64,000 bases of DNA from Sphingobacteriaceae bacterium (GTDB lineage: Bacteria > Bacteroidota > Bacteroidia > B-17B0 > Aurantibacillaceae), in NCBI GenBank assembly GCA_947453445.1, contig CANGGP010000010.1, positions 1 to 64,000 of the forward strand, written 5' to 3'. The number at the start of each line of letters is the position of its first letter. Positions within the stretch are counted from its first letter, which is position 1. Shown piece by piece: positions 16,420 through 23,754 of the stretch. Position numbers and translations under genes: made by a program. The notes beneath the pieces are model-generated. The model saw only the letters and a list, made by a program, of their open reading frames with translations. It was not told where the DNA came from and made no database searches.

Positions 16420-17699
16420 AAAAGTGGTTCAAAAACTTATTATCAATAAATAAGTTAAAATACATTTCTTTTATAACATTTGCCATTATTATTGAGTATA
16501 GTGCAAAGGCTCAAATAATTGCGAACGAAGTAACCAATGGTGGATTTGAAAAATTAATTTTCAGTTGCACAAATAAACTTCCCAGAATTAATCTCGCATT
16601 AGGTTGGCGCACAATAGATTCTAGCATTACTGGGGGCGTTCAACTGCTTAACAAATGCCTTAACAATATTCCTTATGGTGGTACTACAAATAATTTTCAA
16701 TATCCCTTTAAAGGTGATGGATTTGGAGGTGCAACTTTCTATTGCCCACCTCCATATTGCCCATCTTTTTCTAACAGATATTATTTCCGCAACCGCTTAA
16801 AAAAAGAATTAGAAACCGGGAAAACTTATTGCGTGAAATTTTATTATGTAGTTTCTAATGCTTCGAGCTATGGTATTTCAGATATTGCTGCTTATTTTGG
16901 AGATGATAATTTGGACACCATTAAAAAAGCTTTTGTTCCGTTAAACTATTTAAACCCCCAAATTAAAAATGCCCATGGTCATTATGCTACGGATACTTTG
17001 AACTGGACGGCCTTAACAGGTACTTTTATGGCACAAGGTATTGAGAAACATGTGGTGATTGGAAATTTTACCGCCAATAGTTTGGTTGATACAATTTTAA
17101 TAAACCCATCCTTAAAACCAAACACAGTCACTGATATTTGCATTGATCATGTAAGTTGCATCCCTATTGATTTAGCTGCCTATGCCGGTCCTGATAAAAG
17201 TTGCATTGCGGGGGATAGTGTATTTGTAGGCCGTGAGCCGGATGTGGAGATAGATGAAAGTTGTGTGTGGTACAAGCTCAATAACAATGGTACTTTGTCG
17301 GCACCCATTGATACGGTTGCGGGTTTATACATTAAACCAAAATACTTAAGCAGTAATACTGAAACTTTTGTGGTGCGGCAGCAGTTGTGGTGTAGCGGGG
17401 TGAAGTGGGATACAGTGTTGGTGCATCAGGATTTTGTGGGGTTCCCAACTGTCACTTCGAGCGGAGTCGAGAAGGACATACGGGTATTCCCCAACCCAAG
17501 CGCCGGCAAAATTACCTTTGAATACAAGAATGAGCTTCAATTACAATACATCAGCATTACAAACCTTTTAAGTGAAGAAGTGTTGATGATCTCAGAACCC
17601 ATAAAAGAAATAGATATTTCATTTCTTCCAACCGGGCTTTATTATTTAAGGATTGAGACGAATAAGGGGGCTACTGTTTTTAAGTTGCAGAAGGAGTAG
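16416..17699 (+). CDS. Secreted protein with T9SS type A sorting domain
   Basis: A 427-residue exported protein. A signal peptide covers residues 1-32 and ends with YSAKAQ. Residues 35-240 begin with NEVTNGGFEKLIFSC and contain several Cys and aromatic-rich strands, typical of the gliding-associated family of Bacteroidetes that start with an NGGFE carbohydrate-binding-like module. A second domain follows (about 252-340, YAGPDKSCIAGDSVFVG). The C-terminus (about residue 355 onward) is a T9SS type A domain: IRVFPNPSAGKITFEY, and it ends with GLYYLRIETNKGATVFKLQKE-type residues. A short repeat-like stretch (17448-17480) has entered the frame just before the sorting domain and encodes VTSSGVEKD. 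The function of the mature protein is unknown. Confidence 0.85.
   Translation: MKKWFKNLLSINKLKYISFITFAIIIEYSAKAQIIANEVTNGGFEKLIFSCTNKLPRINLALGWRTIDSSITGGVQLLNKCLNNIPYGGTTNNFQYPFKGDGFGGATFYCPPPYCPSFSNRYYFRNRLKKELETGKTYCVKFYYVVSNASSYGISDIAAYFGDDNLDTIKKAFVPLNYLNPQIKNAHGHYATDTLNWTALTGTFMAQGIEKHVVIGNFTANSLVDTILINPSLKPNTVTDICIDHVSCIPIDLAAYAGPDKSCIAGDSVFVGREPDVEIDESCVWYKLNNNGTLSAPIDTVAGLYIKPKYLSSNTETFVVRQQLWCSGVKWDTVLVHQDFVGFPTVTSSGVEKDIRVFPNPSAGKITFEYKNELQLQYISITNLLSEEVLMISEPIKEIDISFLPTGLYYLRIETNKGATVFKLQKE
17448..17480 (+). repeat. Palindromic repeat inside the T9SS gene
   Basis: The stretch contains CACTTCGAGCGGAGTCGAGA followed by AGGAC. Imperfect palindromes of this kind (TTCGAG and TCGAGAAG arms) recur between genes in Bacteroidetes genomes, by general knowledge. 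Here it is in frame in the linker before the sorting domain. Confidence 0.5.
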
Positions 17700-17719
17700 T
17701 TGTTACATTCAATGCTGAA

Positions 17720-17836
17720 TTAAATGAATTGAATTGTTATTATGTTGTGTTGCTTGATCCTAATGGATATATCTTCGCAACTGCCGTAATAATACCTGCC
17801 ATCTTTAATACTTTTGAGTATATAAGCAAAAAACAT
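17720..17836 (-). pseudogene. Truncated GIY-YIG nuclease copy
   Basis: From ATG 17836 the frame repeats the first 31 residues of the intact nuclease at 18173-18415 with one change (MFFAYILKSIKDGRYYYGSC and on to RIKQHN), then diverges into seven unrelated residues and stops at 17720. The copy keeps the upstream spacer too: about 150 bases (17745-17897) match 18326-18477 nearly perfectly. It lacks the C-terminal half with the catalytic Glu region, so it is a broken duplicate. Confidence 0.8.
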
Positions 17837-17897
17837 TAGTGTTTAAATAATGTTAGTTTAAAATGGGTTAATTCAAAAAAGCGGAGACGGCGAGATT
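17745..17897 (-). repeat. Direct repeat of tRNA-Ser 3' end, spacer and GIY-YIG 5' part
   Basis: 17745-17897 and 18326-18477 agree base for base apart from a few changes over about 150 bp, in the same orientation. The repeat unit contains the last bases of tRNA-Ser, the 45-base spacer, and the first 90 bases of the nuclease gene. Confidence 0.85.
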
Positions 17898-17926
17898 AAC
17901 TCCGTTGATCCCTTTGTCTCCCAGTT
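17882..17926 (-). pseudogene. Decayed tRNA-Ser remnant (short)
   Basis: On the minus strand GGGAGAC is followed by a short sequence and then GGAGTTAATCTCGCCGTCTCCG, which is the T-arm and 3' acceptor of the neighbouring tRNA-Ser with two bases lost from the T-loop. The D-arm, anticodon arm and variable arm are gone. Confidence 0.55.
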
Positions 17927-17940
17927 CACAATGCAAAAGT

Positions 17941-17966
17941 AAAACGCTTGGGCGTTTTGTTTTTTG
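17941..17966 (+). terminator. Hairpin with T tract
   Basis: AAAACGC and GCGTTTT pair across a four-base loop and are followed by GTTTTTTG. It could end transcripts coming from the T9SS gene about 240 bases upstream. Confidence 0.5.
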
Positions 17967-18017
17967 TTTTTATTTTTTCACTTACAAAAGCAGAGCTTTT
18001 GACGCTTACAAATAAAA

Positions 18018-18050
18018 ACAAAAAAGATTAAGCTATCGCTTAATCCTTTT
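18018..18050 (-). terminator. Terminator downstream of the tRNA-Ser/GIY-YIG transcript
   Basis: GATTAAGC (18026-18033) pairs with GCTTAATC (18038-18045) over a TATC loop. On the minus strand the stem is followed by TTTTTTG. It sits about 10 bases after the tRNA-like remnant at 18062 and would end the minus-strand transcript. Confidence 0.7.
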
Positions 18051-18061
18051 GTATTTATCCG

Positions 18062-18154
18062 CGGAGACTGAGGGATTCGAACCCTCGATACAGTTTCCCG
18101 TATACAAACTTTCTCCAAAGGAGTCCTTCGGACCAGGCTTGCTCGCTATGGACC
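18062..18154 (-). pseudogene. tRNA-Ser-like remnant with an insertion in the anticodon loop
   Basis: The minus strand shows GAGCAAGCCTGG, an extra segment of about 21 bases, then AAGTTTGTATACGGGAAACTG, TATCGAGGGTTCGAATCCCTC and AGTCTCCG. Apart from the extra segment this parallels tRNA-Ser(GGA) from the end of the D-arm to the discriminator base. The T-arm carries compensating changes (GAGGG with CCCTC), so it still pairs. The 5' acceptor and D-stem are absent. The insertion (18113-18133) consists of two small hairpins, GTCC-GAA-GGAC and CTCC-TTT-GGAG. It is not a usable tRNA as it stands. Confidence 0.65.
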
Positions 18155-18172
18155 TTAGAATTTTAATTTCTA

Positions 18173-18415
18173 TTAAATTATAGCTTTTTCTTTAAGCCAT
18201 TTGTATCCATCGATGCTTTTGAAAAAATGTTCTCTTCTGAATGCTTCGGATCTCGTACTAAATTCTTCTGAATAATGAAGTATAAATGGTTTTCGGTTTT
18301 TAGTAGATTTAACACTGCCTGAGTTATGTTGCTTGATCCTAATGGATATGTCTTCGCAACTGCCGTAATAATACCTGCCATCTTTAACACTTTTGAGTAT
18401 ATAAGCAAAAAACAT
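18173..18415 (-). CDS. GIY-YIG nuclease family protein
   Basis: An 80-residue single-domain protein of the GIY-YIG superfamily (UPF0213-like size). The motif appears as AYILKS followed by YYYGSCEDISIRIKQHNSG, giving the GIY/YIG strand pair with Tyr and the conserved Arg on the first helix, and FSTRSEAFRREHFFKS with the catalytic Glu later. The family cuts DNA or is inactive and regulatory; the target here is unknown. The gene lies 45 bases after tRNA-Ser and is followed within 20 bases by a tRNA-Ser remnant, so it is enclosed by tRNA-derived sequence. A truncated copy lies at 17720-17836. This suggests tandem duplication or homing of a tRNA-linked unit. Confidence 0.88.
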   Translation of the reverse strand: MFFAYILKSVKDGRYYYGSCEDISIRIKQHNSGSVKSTKNRKPFILHYSEEFSTRSEAFRREHFFKSIDGYKWLKEKAII

Positions 18416-18460
18416 TAGTGTTTAAATAATGTTAGTTTAAAATGGGTTAATTCAAAAAAG

Positions 18461-18547
18461 CGGAGACGGCGAGATTCGAACTCGCGATACAGTTACCCGC
18501 ATACAAACTTTCCAGGCTTGCTCCTTCAACCACTCGGACACGTCTCC
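18461..18547 (-). tRNA. tRNA-Ser(GGA)
   Basis: The minus strand begins GGAGACGTGTCCGAGTGG and ends CGTCTCCG, so the 7-bp acceptor stem closes with G as discriminator. The anticodon arm is CAAGC-CTGGAAA-GTTTG with anticodon GGA, a long variable arm follows (as in class II tRNAs), and the T-arm is GCGAGTTCGAATCTCGC. Length is 87 bases. CCA is not encoded. Confidence 0.95.
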
Positions 18548-18624
18548 AATAATAGCTTGCAATGATACGAAAATGATTGCATCTAATTGGAAGCTTTGAT
18601 TATTTATTTGTCGATTGTAAAACC

Positions 18625-19311
18625 CTAATTTTTTATCACCTTTAAACTTGTTCTTCTGTTTTTTGATCGGCCTTCCTCTGTTTGGTTATCTGCCACCGGT
18701 AACTTTGAACCGTAGCCTTTGGCTTGTATTAAATCGGCATTAATGCCTTTTGAAACCAAATATGTTTTCACAGCATTGGCCCTGTCTTCCGATAATTTTT
18801 GATTGGCTGCTTCATCACCTACATTATCAGTGTGGCCTTGAATTTCAATCACCATGGTGTTTTTAATTTTGAGTACTTCGGCCAAATCGTTGAGCGTTTT
18901 GTAAGAAGCCGGTTTGATGCTAGACTTACCGGTATCGAAAAAAACATCCTTCAAAATAAATTCACGGGGCGGATCAATTTTTATTTTCACATTGTAAGTG
19001 GCTTCCTTATCTGCCGGTACTTGCATCTTGGTGTAGTCCATGTCGCTGGTAAAGTTTTTGTACTTCAAAGCATAGGTGGCATTTACCGGAATTAAAATTT
19101 CAAAATTTCCCTTCGCGTCGGTAACAGCATTATACGAGCTCCTGCTGCTTTCATTCACGAAGACAATAATTTCTTTGGCTAAAATTTTACCGGCAAAGTT
19201 GGTGACATTTCCTTTCAACAGCGCCAATTGATCGGTTGGCACAAGGTTTTGGGCTTGCATCAATTGCAATGAACACCAAAAGGCTATAAAAAAAATTCGA
19301 ATTGTTTTCAT
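18625..19311 (-). CDS. OmpA-family outer-membrane protein
   Basis: A 228-residue exported protein. Residues 1-20 are a signal peptide ending LMQAQ. Residues about 30-105 form a carboxypeptidase-regulatory-like beta-sandwich (LKGNVTNFAGKILAKEIIVF; VTDAKGNFEILIPVNATY). Residues 115-228 are an OmpA C-terminal peptidoglycan-binding domain: DVFFDTGKSSIKPASYKTL, IEIQGHTDNVGDEAANQKLS, RANAVKTYLVSKGI, and NRRTSLKV with the conserved Arg. It probably links peptidoglycan to envelope proteins. It is transcribed in the same direction as dnaB with a 60-base gap. Confidence 0.88.
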   Translation of the reverse strand: MKTIRIFFIAFWCSLQLMQAQNLVPTDQLALLKGNVTNFAGKILAKEIIVFVNESSRSSYNAVTDAKGNFEILIPVNATYALKYKNFTSDMDYTKMQVPADKEATYNVKIKIDPPREFILKDVFFDTGKSSIKPASYKTLNDLAEVLKIKNTMVIEIQGHTDNVGDEAANQKLSEDRANAVKTYLVSKGINADLIQAKGYGSKLPVADNQTEEGRSKNRRTSLKVIKN

Positions 19312-19371
19312 CTGTGTTTTTTAACTATAAGTTTTTCGTTTTTAAAAGTTACAAAACACTGCAAGGAATTT

Positions 19372-20955
19372 TTAAAACGGCGGTTCGCTCAAATCTTCTA
19401 TGTCGTTGCGCTTAATGATGTCGATGCCACTGTCGTCGGTTTTATCCCAATTTTTAGAGGCTACGGTTTTGGTGCTGCTGCTTAAAAAATCCTCGTTTTG
19501 CGGTAAGCTGCTGCCTGTGGTTTGTGCGTAAATAATTTCTTGTCCTTCAGCATAATCCAAATCCGCAAATTTGGCGTACTGTCCAATGAAACGGAGTTTC
19601 ACCGTTTCAAGTGCACCGTGACGGTTTTTTGCGATAATCACTTCAGCACGTCCGCGGGTTGGTTCATTGTTTTCGTCAACCTCCAAACCGTAATATTCAG
19701 GACGGTAAATAAACATTACCATATCGGCATCTTGTTCAATGGCACCCGATTCACGTAAATCGCTTAATTGTGGTCGTTTGCTGCCACCAGGACGGTTTTC
19801 AACCTGACGGCTTAATTGAGATAATGCAATGATTGGTATTTCGAGTTCTTTGGCCAAACTTTTTAAGCCACGTGATATGTTACTAATTTCTTGTTCGCGG
19901 TTGCCTTTGCTGTCGGGACCGCCACTCATCAATTGTAAGTAATCGATAATGATTAATTCAACTTTTTGATTTTCTTTTAAGCGGCGTGCCTTGGCCCTGA
20001 GTTCAAAAATAGAAAGGGCCGGTGTATCATCAATAAACAATGGGGCAACCGATAATTTTTTGATGCGTTCGTTTAATTGAACAAATTCGTGGTTGTCTAA
20101 GTTTCCTTTTAAAATTTTGTCCTGTGTAATTTCGGTTTCACTCGAAATTAAACGTTTTACCAATTGTAAACTGCTCATCTCTAAGCTGAAAATGGCAACA
20201 GGTTTATTAAATTCAACCGCAGCGTTTTTTGCCATCGATACCACAAAAGCGGTTTTACCCATACCCGGACGAGCGGCCAAAATCATTAAATCAGATTTTT
20301 GCCAACCGCCTGTAATACGGTCTAGTGCCGTGAAACCGCTTGGTACACCCAGCAAACCATCAGTTTGATTGGCGGCCGCTTCAATTTCGTTAATGGCTTT
20401 GGCAATGAGTGTACTCATTTTATCGTGTTGTTTACGCACGTTTGAATCAAGTATCTCAAAAATATTTTTGGTGGTTTCGTCTAATAATTCAAATACATCG
20501 GTACCATCTTCATAAGCAGTTTTAATGGTGTCGGTGCTAATGCGAATGAGTTCGCGTTGTAAATATTTTTGCGCCACAATACGGGCGTGAAATTCGATGT
20601 TGGCCGAAGAAGCAATGCGGTTGGTAAGTGCCGATACATAATACGATCCGCCAACAAATTCAAGTTCGCCGGTGCGTTTCAGTTCTTGGGTAACAGTTAA
20701 AATATCTACAGGTTCAGAACGGTTAAACAAGGCCATCATGGCGCCGTAAACACGACCGTTTTGTTCTTTATAAAAAGCATCAGGACTTAAAATATCTATC
20801 ACGGTGCTTAAGGCTTCGCGTTCAAGCAACATGGCGCCTAATACGGCCTCTTCTAATTCAACAGCTTGTGGTGGTAATTTGCCAATTTCGCCTGTGTTTG
20901 AAATTGGTGAACTGATTAGTCTTTTTCTTAATTTATTTTGATTCTCTTGGCTCAT
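19372..20955 (-). CDS. dnaB: Replicative DNA helicase DnaB
   Basis: A 527-residue hexameric helicase that unwinds DNA at the replication fork. The N-terminal domain (PPQAVELEEAVLGAMLLERE, residues 24-120) binds primase. The RecA-like ATPase domain starts near residue 210 with GVPSGFTALDRITGGWQKSD, the Walker A loop is AARPGMGKTAF (about 224-234), and Walker B is ELIIIDYLQLMSGG; the arginine finger region RPQLSDLRESGAIEQDAD and the C-terminal KNRHGALETVKLRFIG are intact. The acidic C-terminal tail is longer than in E. coli. It lies upstream of the OmpA gene. Confidence 0.97.
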   Translation of the reverse strand: MSQENQNKLRKRLISSPISNTGEIGKLPPQAVELEEAVLGAMLLEREALSTVIDILSPDAFYKEQNGRVYGAMMALFNRSEPVDILTVTQELKRTGELEFVGGSYYVSALTNRIASSANIEFHARIVAQKYLQRELIRISTDTIKTAYEDGTDVFELLDETTKNIFEILDSNVRKQHDKMSTLIAKAINEIEAAANQTDGLLGVPSGFTALDRITGGWQKSDLMILAARPGMGKTAFVVSMAKNAAVEFNKPVAIFSLEMSSLQLVKRLISSETEITQDKILKGNLDNHEFVQLNERIKKLSVAPLFIDDTPALSIFELRAKARRLKENQKVELIIIDYLQLMSGGPDSKGNREQEISNISRGLKSLAKELEIPIIALSQLSRQVENRPGGSKRPQLSDLRESGAIEQDADMVMFIYRPEYYGLEVDENNEPTRGRAEVIIAKNRHGALETVKLRFIGQYAKFADLDYAEGQEIIYAQTTGSSLPQNEDFLSSSTKTVASKNWDKTDDSGIDIIKRNDIEDLSEPPF

Positions 20956-21234
20956 AAAATCCTATGCGGGGGTCAAATGTGCAATTAAAATGACGCATAT
21001 TAAATTTACGAAGACAGTGAAACTATTCATAAAATGTGCATAAATATATTGTATATGTTACATGCCAATGGTAGCGGCAGGTACAAGGCTTAGGTGATGT
21101 TCATAAGAATAAAAGTCAATTTTAAACATGGTGTATGTTAGAGAATTGTTAATTGATTAAGGTGATTCATTTTCAATTAATTAAAGAAATGTGCTGTATT
21201 TTGCGTTTGATTAATCAAAAAAAATTATAAAATC
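20956..21234. other. Divergent intergenic region
   Basis: This 279-base gap separates dnaB (minus) from the dehydrogenase gene (plus) and must hold promoters for both. I see only an imperfect -7-like TATTTTG near 21197-21204 and no clear operator or repeat. Confidence 0.4.
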
Positions 21235-22182
21235 ATGCGTGTTCTATTTGCCGATTCAAATCATCCTGTATTAAATGAATTGCTGCAACAAGCAGGCCAT
21301 ACTTGTGATTTGTTTTGGAATCAGTCGGCTGAACAATTGCAAAGCATATTGCCACAATATGATGCATTGGTGATTCGCAGTAAATTTAAATTGAGCAAGG
21401 AAGTTTTGGCCAAGGCTGAGCGATTAAAATGCATTGGCAGAGTGGGTGCAGGTTTAGAAAACATCGATTTAGCCTATGCGAAAGAAAAAGGCATCGTGTG
21501 TTTAAATGTGCCTGAAGGCAATCGTGATGCGGTTGGAGAGCATGCATTGGGTATGTTGTTGATGTTGTTAAATCACCTGAAGCGCGCCGATGCTGAAGTG
21601 CGAAATGGCATTTGGCGACGTGCCGAGAACCGTGGTACTGAAATTGGCGGCAAATGTGTTGGCATAATAGGTTATGGAAATATGGGTCAAAGTTTCGCCA
21701 AAAAATTATCGGGCTTTGATTGTGAGGTGCTGGCTTATGATAAATACAGAACGACATACTCAGATGCATATGCCAAGGAAAGCAGTTTGATGAACATTTT
21801 TGAAAAAGCGGATATTGTTAGTTTGCATGTGCCCTTAACAGAAGAAACAAAATACATGTTGAATGCCACTTTTTTTTCAAGCTTTAAAAAACCCATTTAC
21901 CTTATCAATACTGCTAGAGGCAAGTGTTTAAATACCACTGATTTGTTGGAAGCGCTTGAATCTGAGAAAGTGTTGGGAGCCTGTTTAGATGTGTTGGAAT
22001 TTGAATCGGTTTCCTTCGAAAAGGTGTCAGCTGAGGCATTGCCTCCTGCTTACGAGAATTTATTATTGAGTGATAAAGTGATTTTGAGTCCGCACATTGC
22101 AGGTTGGACACATGAAAGCAATTACAAGATGAGTAAGGGAATAGCTGAAAAAATGATTGCTGTATTGGCTACTAAAAATTGA
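21235..22182 (+). CDS. D-2-hydroxyacid dehydrogenase (phosphoglycerate dehydrogenase-like)
   Basis: A 315-residue NAD-dependent dehydrogenase. Visible motifs are LKCIGRVGAGLENIDLAYAK near residue 65, VPEGNRDAVGEHALGMLLML (about 98-117), the Rossmann loop GIIGYGNMGQSFAK (about 143-156), the substrate-binding region LINTARGKCLNTTDLLEALE with the active-site Arg, the Glu in CLDVLEFES, and the catalytic His in SPHIAGWTHES. It lacks the ACT domain of full SerA proteins. It may act on 3-phosphoglycerate or another 2-hydroxyacid; the substrate is not settled. Its 3' end overlaps the convergent lipoprotein gene by 11 bases. Confidence 0.88.
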   Translation: MRVLFADSNHPVLNELLQQAGHTCDLFWNQSAEQLQSILPQYDALVIRSKFKLSKEVLAKAERLKCIGRVGAGLENIDLAYAKEKGIVCLNVPEGNRDAVGEHALGMLLMLLNHLKRADAEVRNGIWRRAENRGTEIGGKCVGIIGYGNMGQSFAKKLSGFDCEVLAYDKYRTTYSDAYAKESSLMNIFEKADIVSLHVPLTEETKYMLNATFFSSFKKPIYLINTARGKCLNTTDLLEALESEKVLGACLDVLEFESVSFEKVSAEALPPAYENLLLSDKVILSPHIAGWTHESNYKMSKGIAEKMIAVLATKN

Positions 22183-22639
22183 GCGTGTAAATAGGTGAGG
22201 TAATGATATTGGATTTGTTTTTTGCCATATCAACCATAAATATTTTAAGCTGAATGATTTTTATTTTGTCGCTTGGTCTGAATGCTGCCAAAGGATAACT
22301 AATATCGCCTCTAATTGATTTTCCTTTGTAATAACCTTTATCGGGTTGAAAAACTTTGGTGGCTTCTGAGAGGTGTGTCACCATTTTAGCAGAATCAGGA
22401 TTGTAATACATGTAGGTGATCACCAAATTGGAAGGGTCGCTTGAGTTATCGGCAAATAAATTGCCGTCACCATCCTGATAACTAATTACCAAAGTCGCTG
22501 TATCTGAATTGTCGCGGTTTTTTTTGCCTAAGTCCTTCAAATTTTTGTATTCTAATATGGGAATTGGGTCTTTACTTGCCGGCTTCACGCAAGAAAAAAC
22601 AACAAAACAAATAATTACTATGAAAATGGAGAAACGCAT
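22172..22639 (-). CDS. Small predicted lipoprotein
   Basis: A 155-residue exported protein of unknown family. Residues 1-17 are a lipoprotein signal with the lipobox VFSC. The mature part contains LVISYQDGDGNLFADNSSD, an Asp/Gly-rich turn that could bind calcium or close a beta-hairpin, then VITYMYYNPDSAKMVTHLSE and a C-terminal strand IIQLKIFMVDMAKNKSNIIT. Similar short lipoproteins with a YxDGDGN sequence occur in Bacteroidetes. It faces the LuxE-like gene with only eight bases between the two start codons and overlaps the preceding gene's 3' end. Confidence 0.65.
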   Translation of the reverse strand: MRFSIFIVIICFVVFSCVKPASKDPIPILEYKNLKDLGKKNRDNSDTATLVISYQDGDGNLFADNSSDPSNLVITYMYYNPDSAKMVTHLSEATKVFQPDKGYYKGKSIRGDISYPLAAFRPSDKIKIIQLKIFMVDMAKNKSNIITSPIYTLNF

Positions 22640-22647
22640 GCTTTCAA

Positions 22648-23682
22648 TTGATAAATTTACAAAAATTAATTCCTTTAAAGTTTAGGCACTTGTTAAAAAA
22701 CAAAAATACCCTGTTTGATATTAAAACCGAGGCAGAATTTGAAGCTGCCTGTATTGCAGTTTTTCATTATCAAGCCAAGGAGAACGCTGTTTATAAACGT
22801 TGGTTAGAAGCCTTGAAGGTATCGCCGGAGTCAATAAAGCGCGTGATCGATATACCTTTTTTGCCCATTTCTTTTTTTAAAAACCATGCTGTTATTTGCG
22901 GAAATACTGGTGTTTCAGACACAGTGTTTACGAGCAGCAGCACCACATCGCAAATTCCTTCGAAACACATTGTGAAAGACATTAAGCTTTATGAAAACAG
23001 TTATTTGAAATGCTTTGAACAATTTTATGGGCAGGCCAATGAACTGGTGGTATTGGCTTTGCTGCCCAATTATTTACAAAGGCAAGGCTCATCGTTGGTG
23101 TATATGGTGAATGATTTAATTCAGCGCACAGCAAATAAACACAGTGGATTTTATTTAGATGATTTAGTAGCCTTAAAACAAAAAATTGAATCTTTAAAAA
23201 AAACGAATCAAAAGGTATTGTTGATTGGTGTTACTTATGCGCTATTGGATTTATGTGCAATGGATATTTTTTTAAACGAAAATTTTATTGTGATGGAAAC
23301 GGGCGGTATGAAGGGGCGCCGAAAAGAGATGATTAAGGAAGAGTTGCATACCGTTTTAAAAGCAGGATTTAAAATTCAAAACATACATAGTGAGTATGGC
23401 ATGACGGAATTATTGAGTCAGGCTTACAGTAAGGGCAACGGCGTGTTTGAAAATCCGCCCTGGATGCGTTTTTTAATCCGCGACATTGATGATCCCTTCC
23501 ATTTAAAGTTGAATGGTAAAACCGGGGGCATCAATGTAATTGACTTAGCCAATGTTGAATCTTGCAGTTTTATTGCCACACAGGATTTGGGAAAAATCAA
23601 TGAAAAAAATCAACTCGAATTGATGGGGCGCTTTGATCACAGCGATGTGCGGGGTTGTAATTTGATGGTGTCGAATATTTAG
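22648..23682 (+). CDS. LuxE/PaaK-family acyl-protein synthetase-like protein
   Basis: A 344-residue member of the LuxE acyl-protein synthetase group of the ANL (acyl-adenylate) superfamily. Family features are ACIAVFHYQAKENAVYKRWL near residue 30, the ATP-binding FTSSSTTSQIPSKHIVKD near 95-112, HSEYGMTELLSQAYS (about 248-262), and TQDLGKINEKNQLELMGRFD near the C-terminus. It should activate a fatty acid or aryl acid as an acyl-adenylate and pass it on; in Bacteroidetes such genes often serve amino-sugar or lipid modification pathways. No partner gene is adjacent. The start is TTG 22648; there is no upstream in-frame ATG. Confidence 0.8.
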   Translation: MINLQKLIPLKFRHLLKNKNTLFDIKTEAEFEAACIAVFHYQAKENAVYKRWLEALKVSPESIKRVIDIPFLPISFFKNHAVICGNTGVSDTVFTSSSTTSQIPSKHIVKDIKLYENSYLKCFEQFYGQANELVVLALLPNYLQRQGSSLVYMVNDLIQRTANKHSGFYLDDLVALKQKIESLKKTNQKVLLIGVTYALLDLCAMDIFLNENFIVMETGGMKGRRKEMIKEELHTVLKAGFKIQNIHSEYGMTELLSQAYSKGNGVFENPPWMRFLIRDIDDPFHLKLNGKTGGINVIDLANVESCSFIATQDLGKINEKNQLELMGRFDHSDVRGCNLMVSNI

Positions 23683-23754
23683 GTCTACTTTCCTCAAAAT
23701 AAGGATGTTAAATTGTTTTTGTATTACAATTTTAATTATCTTTATTTCTTATTC

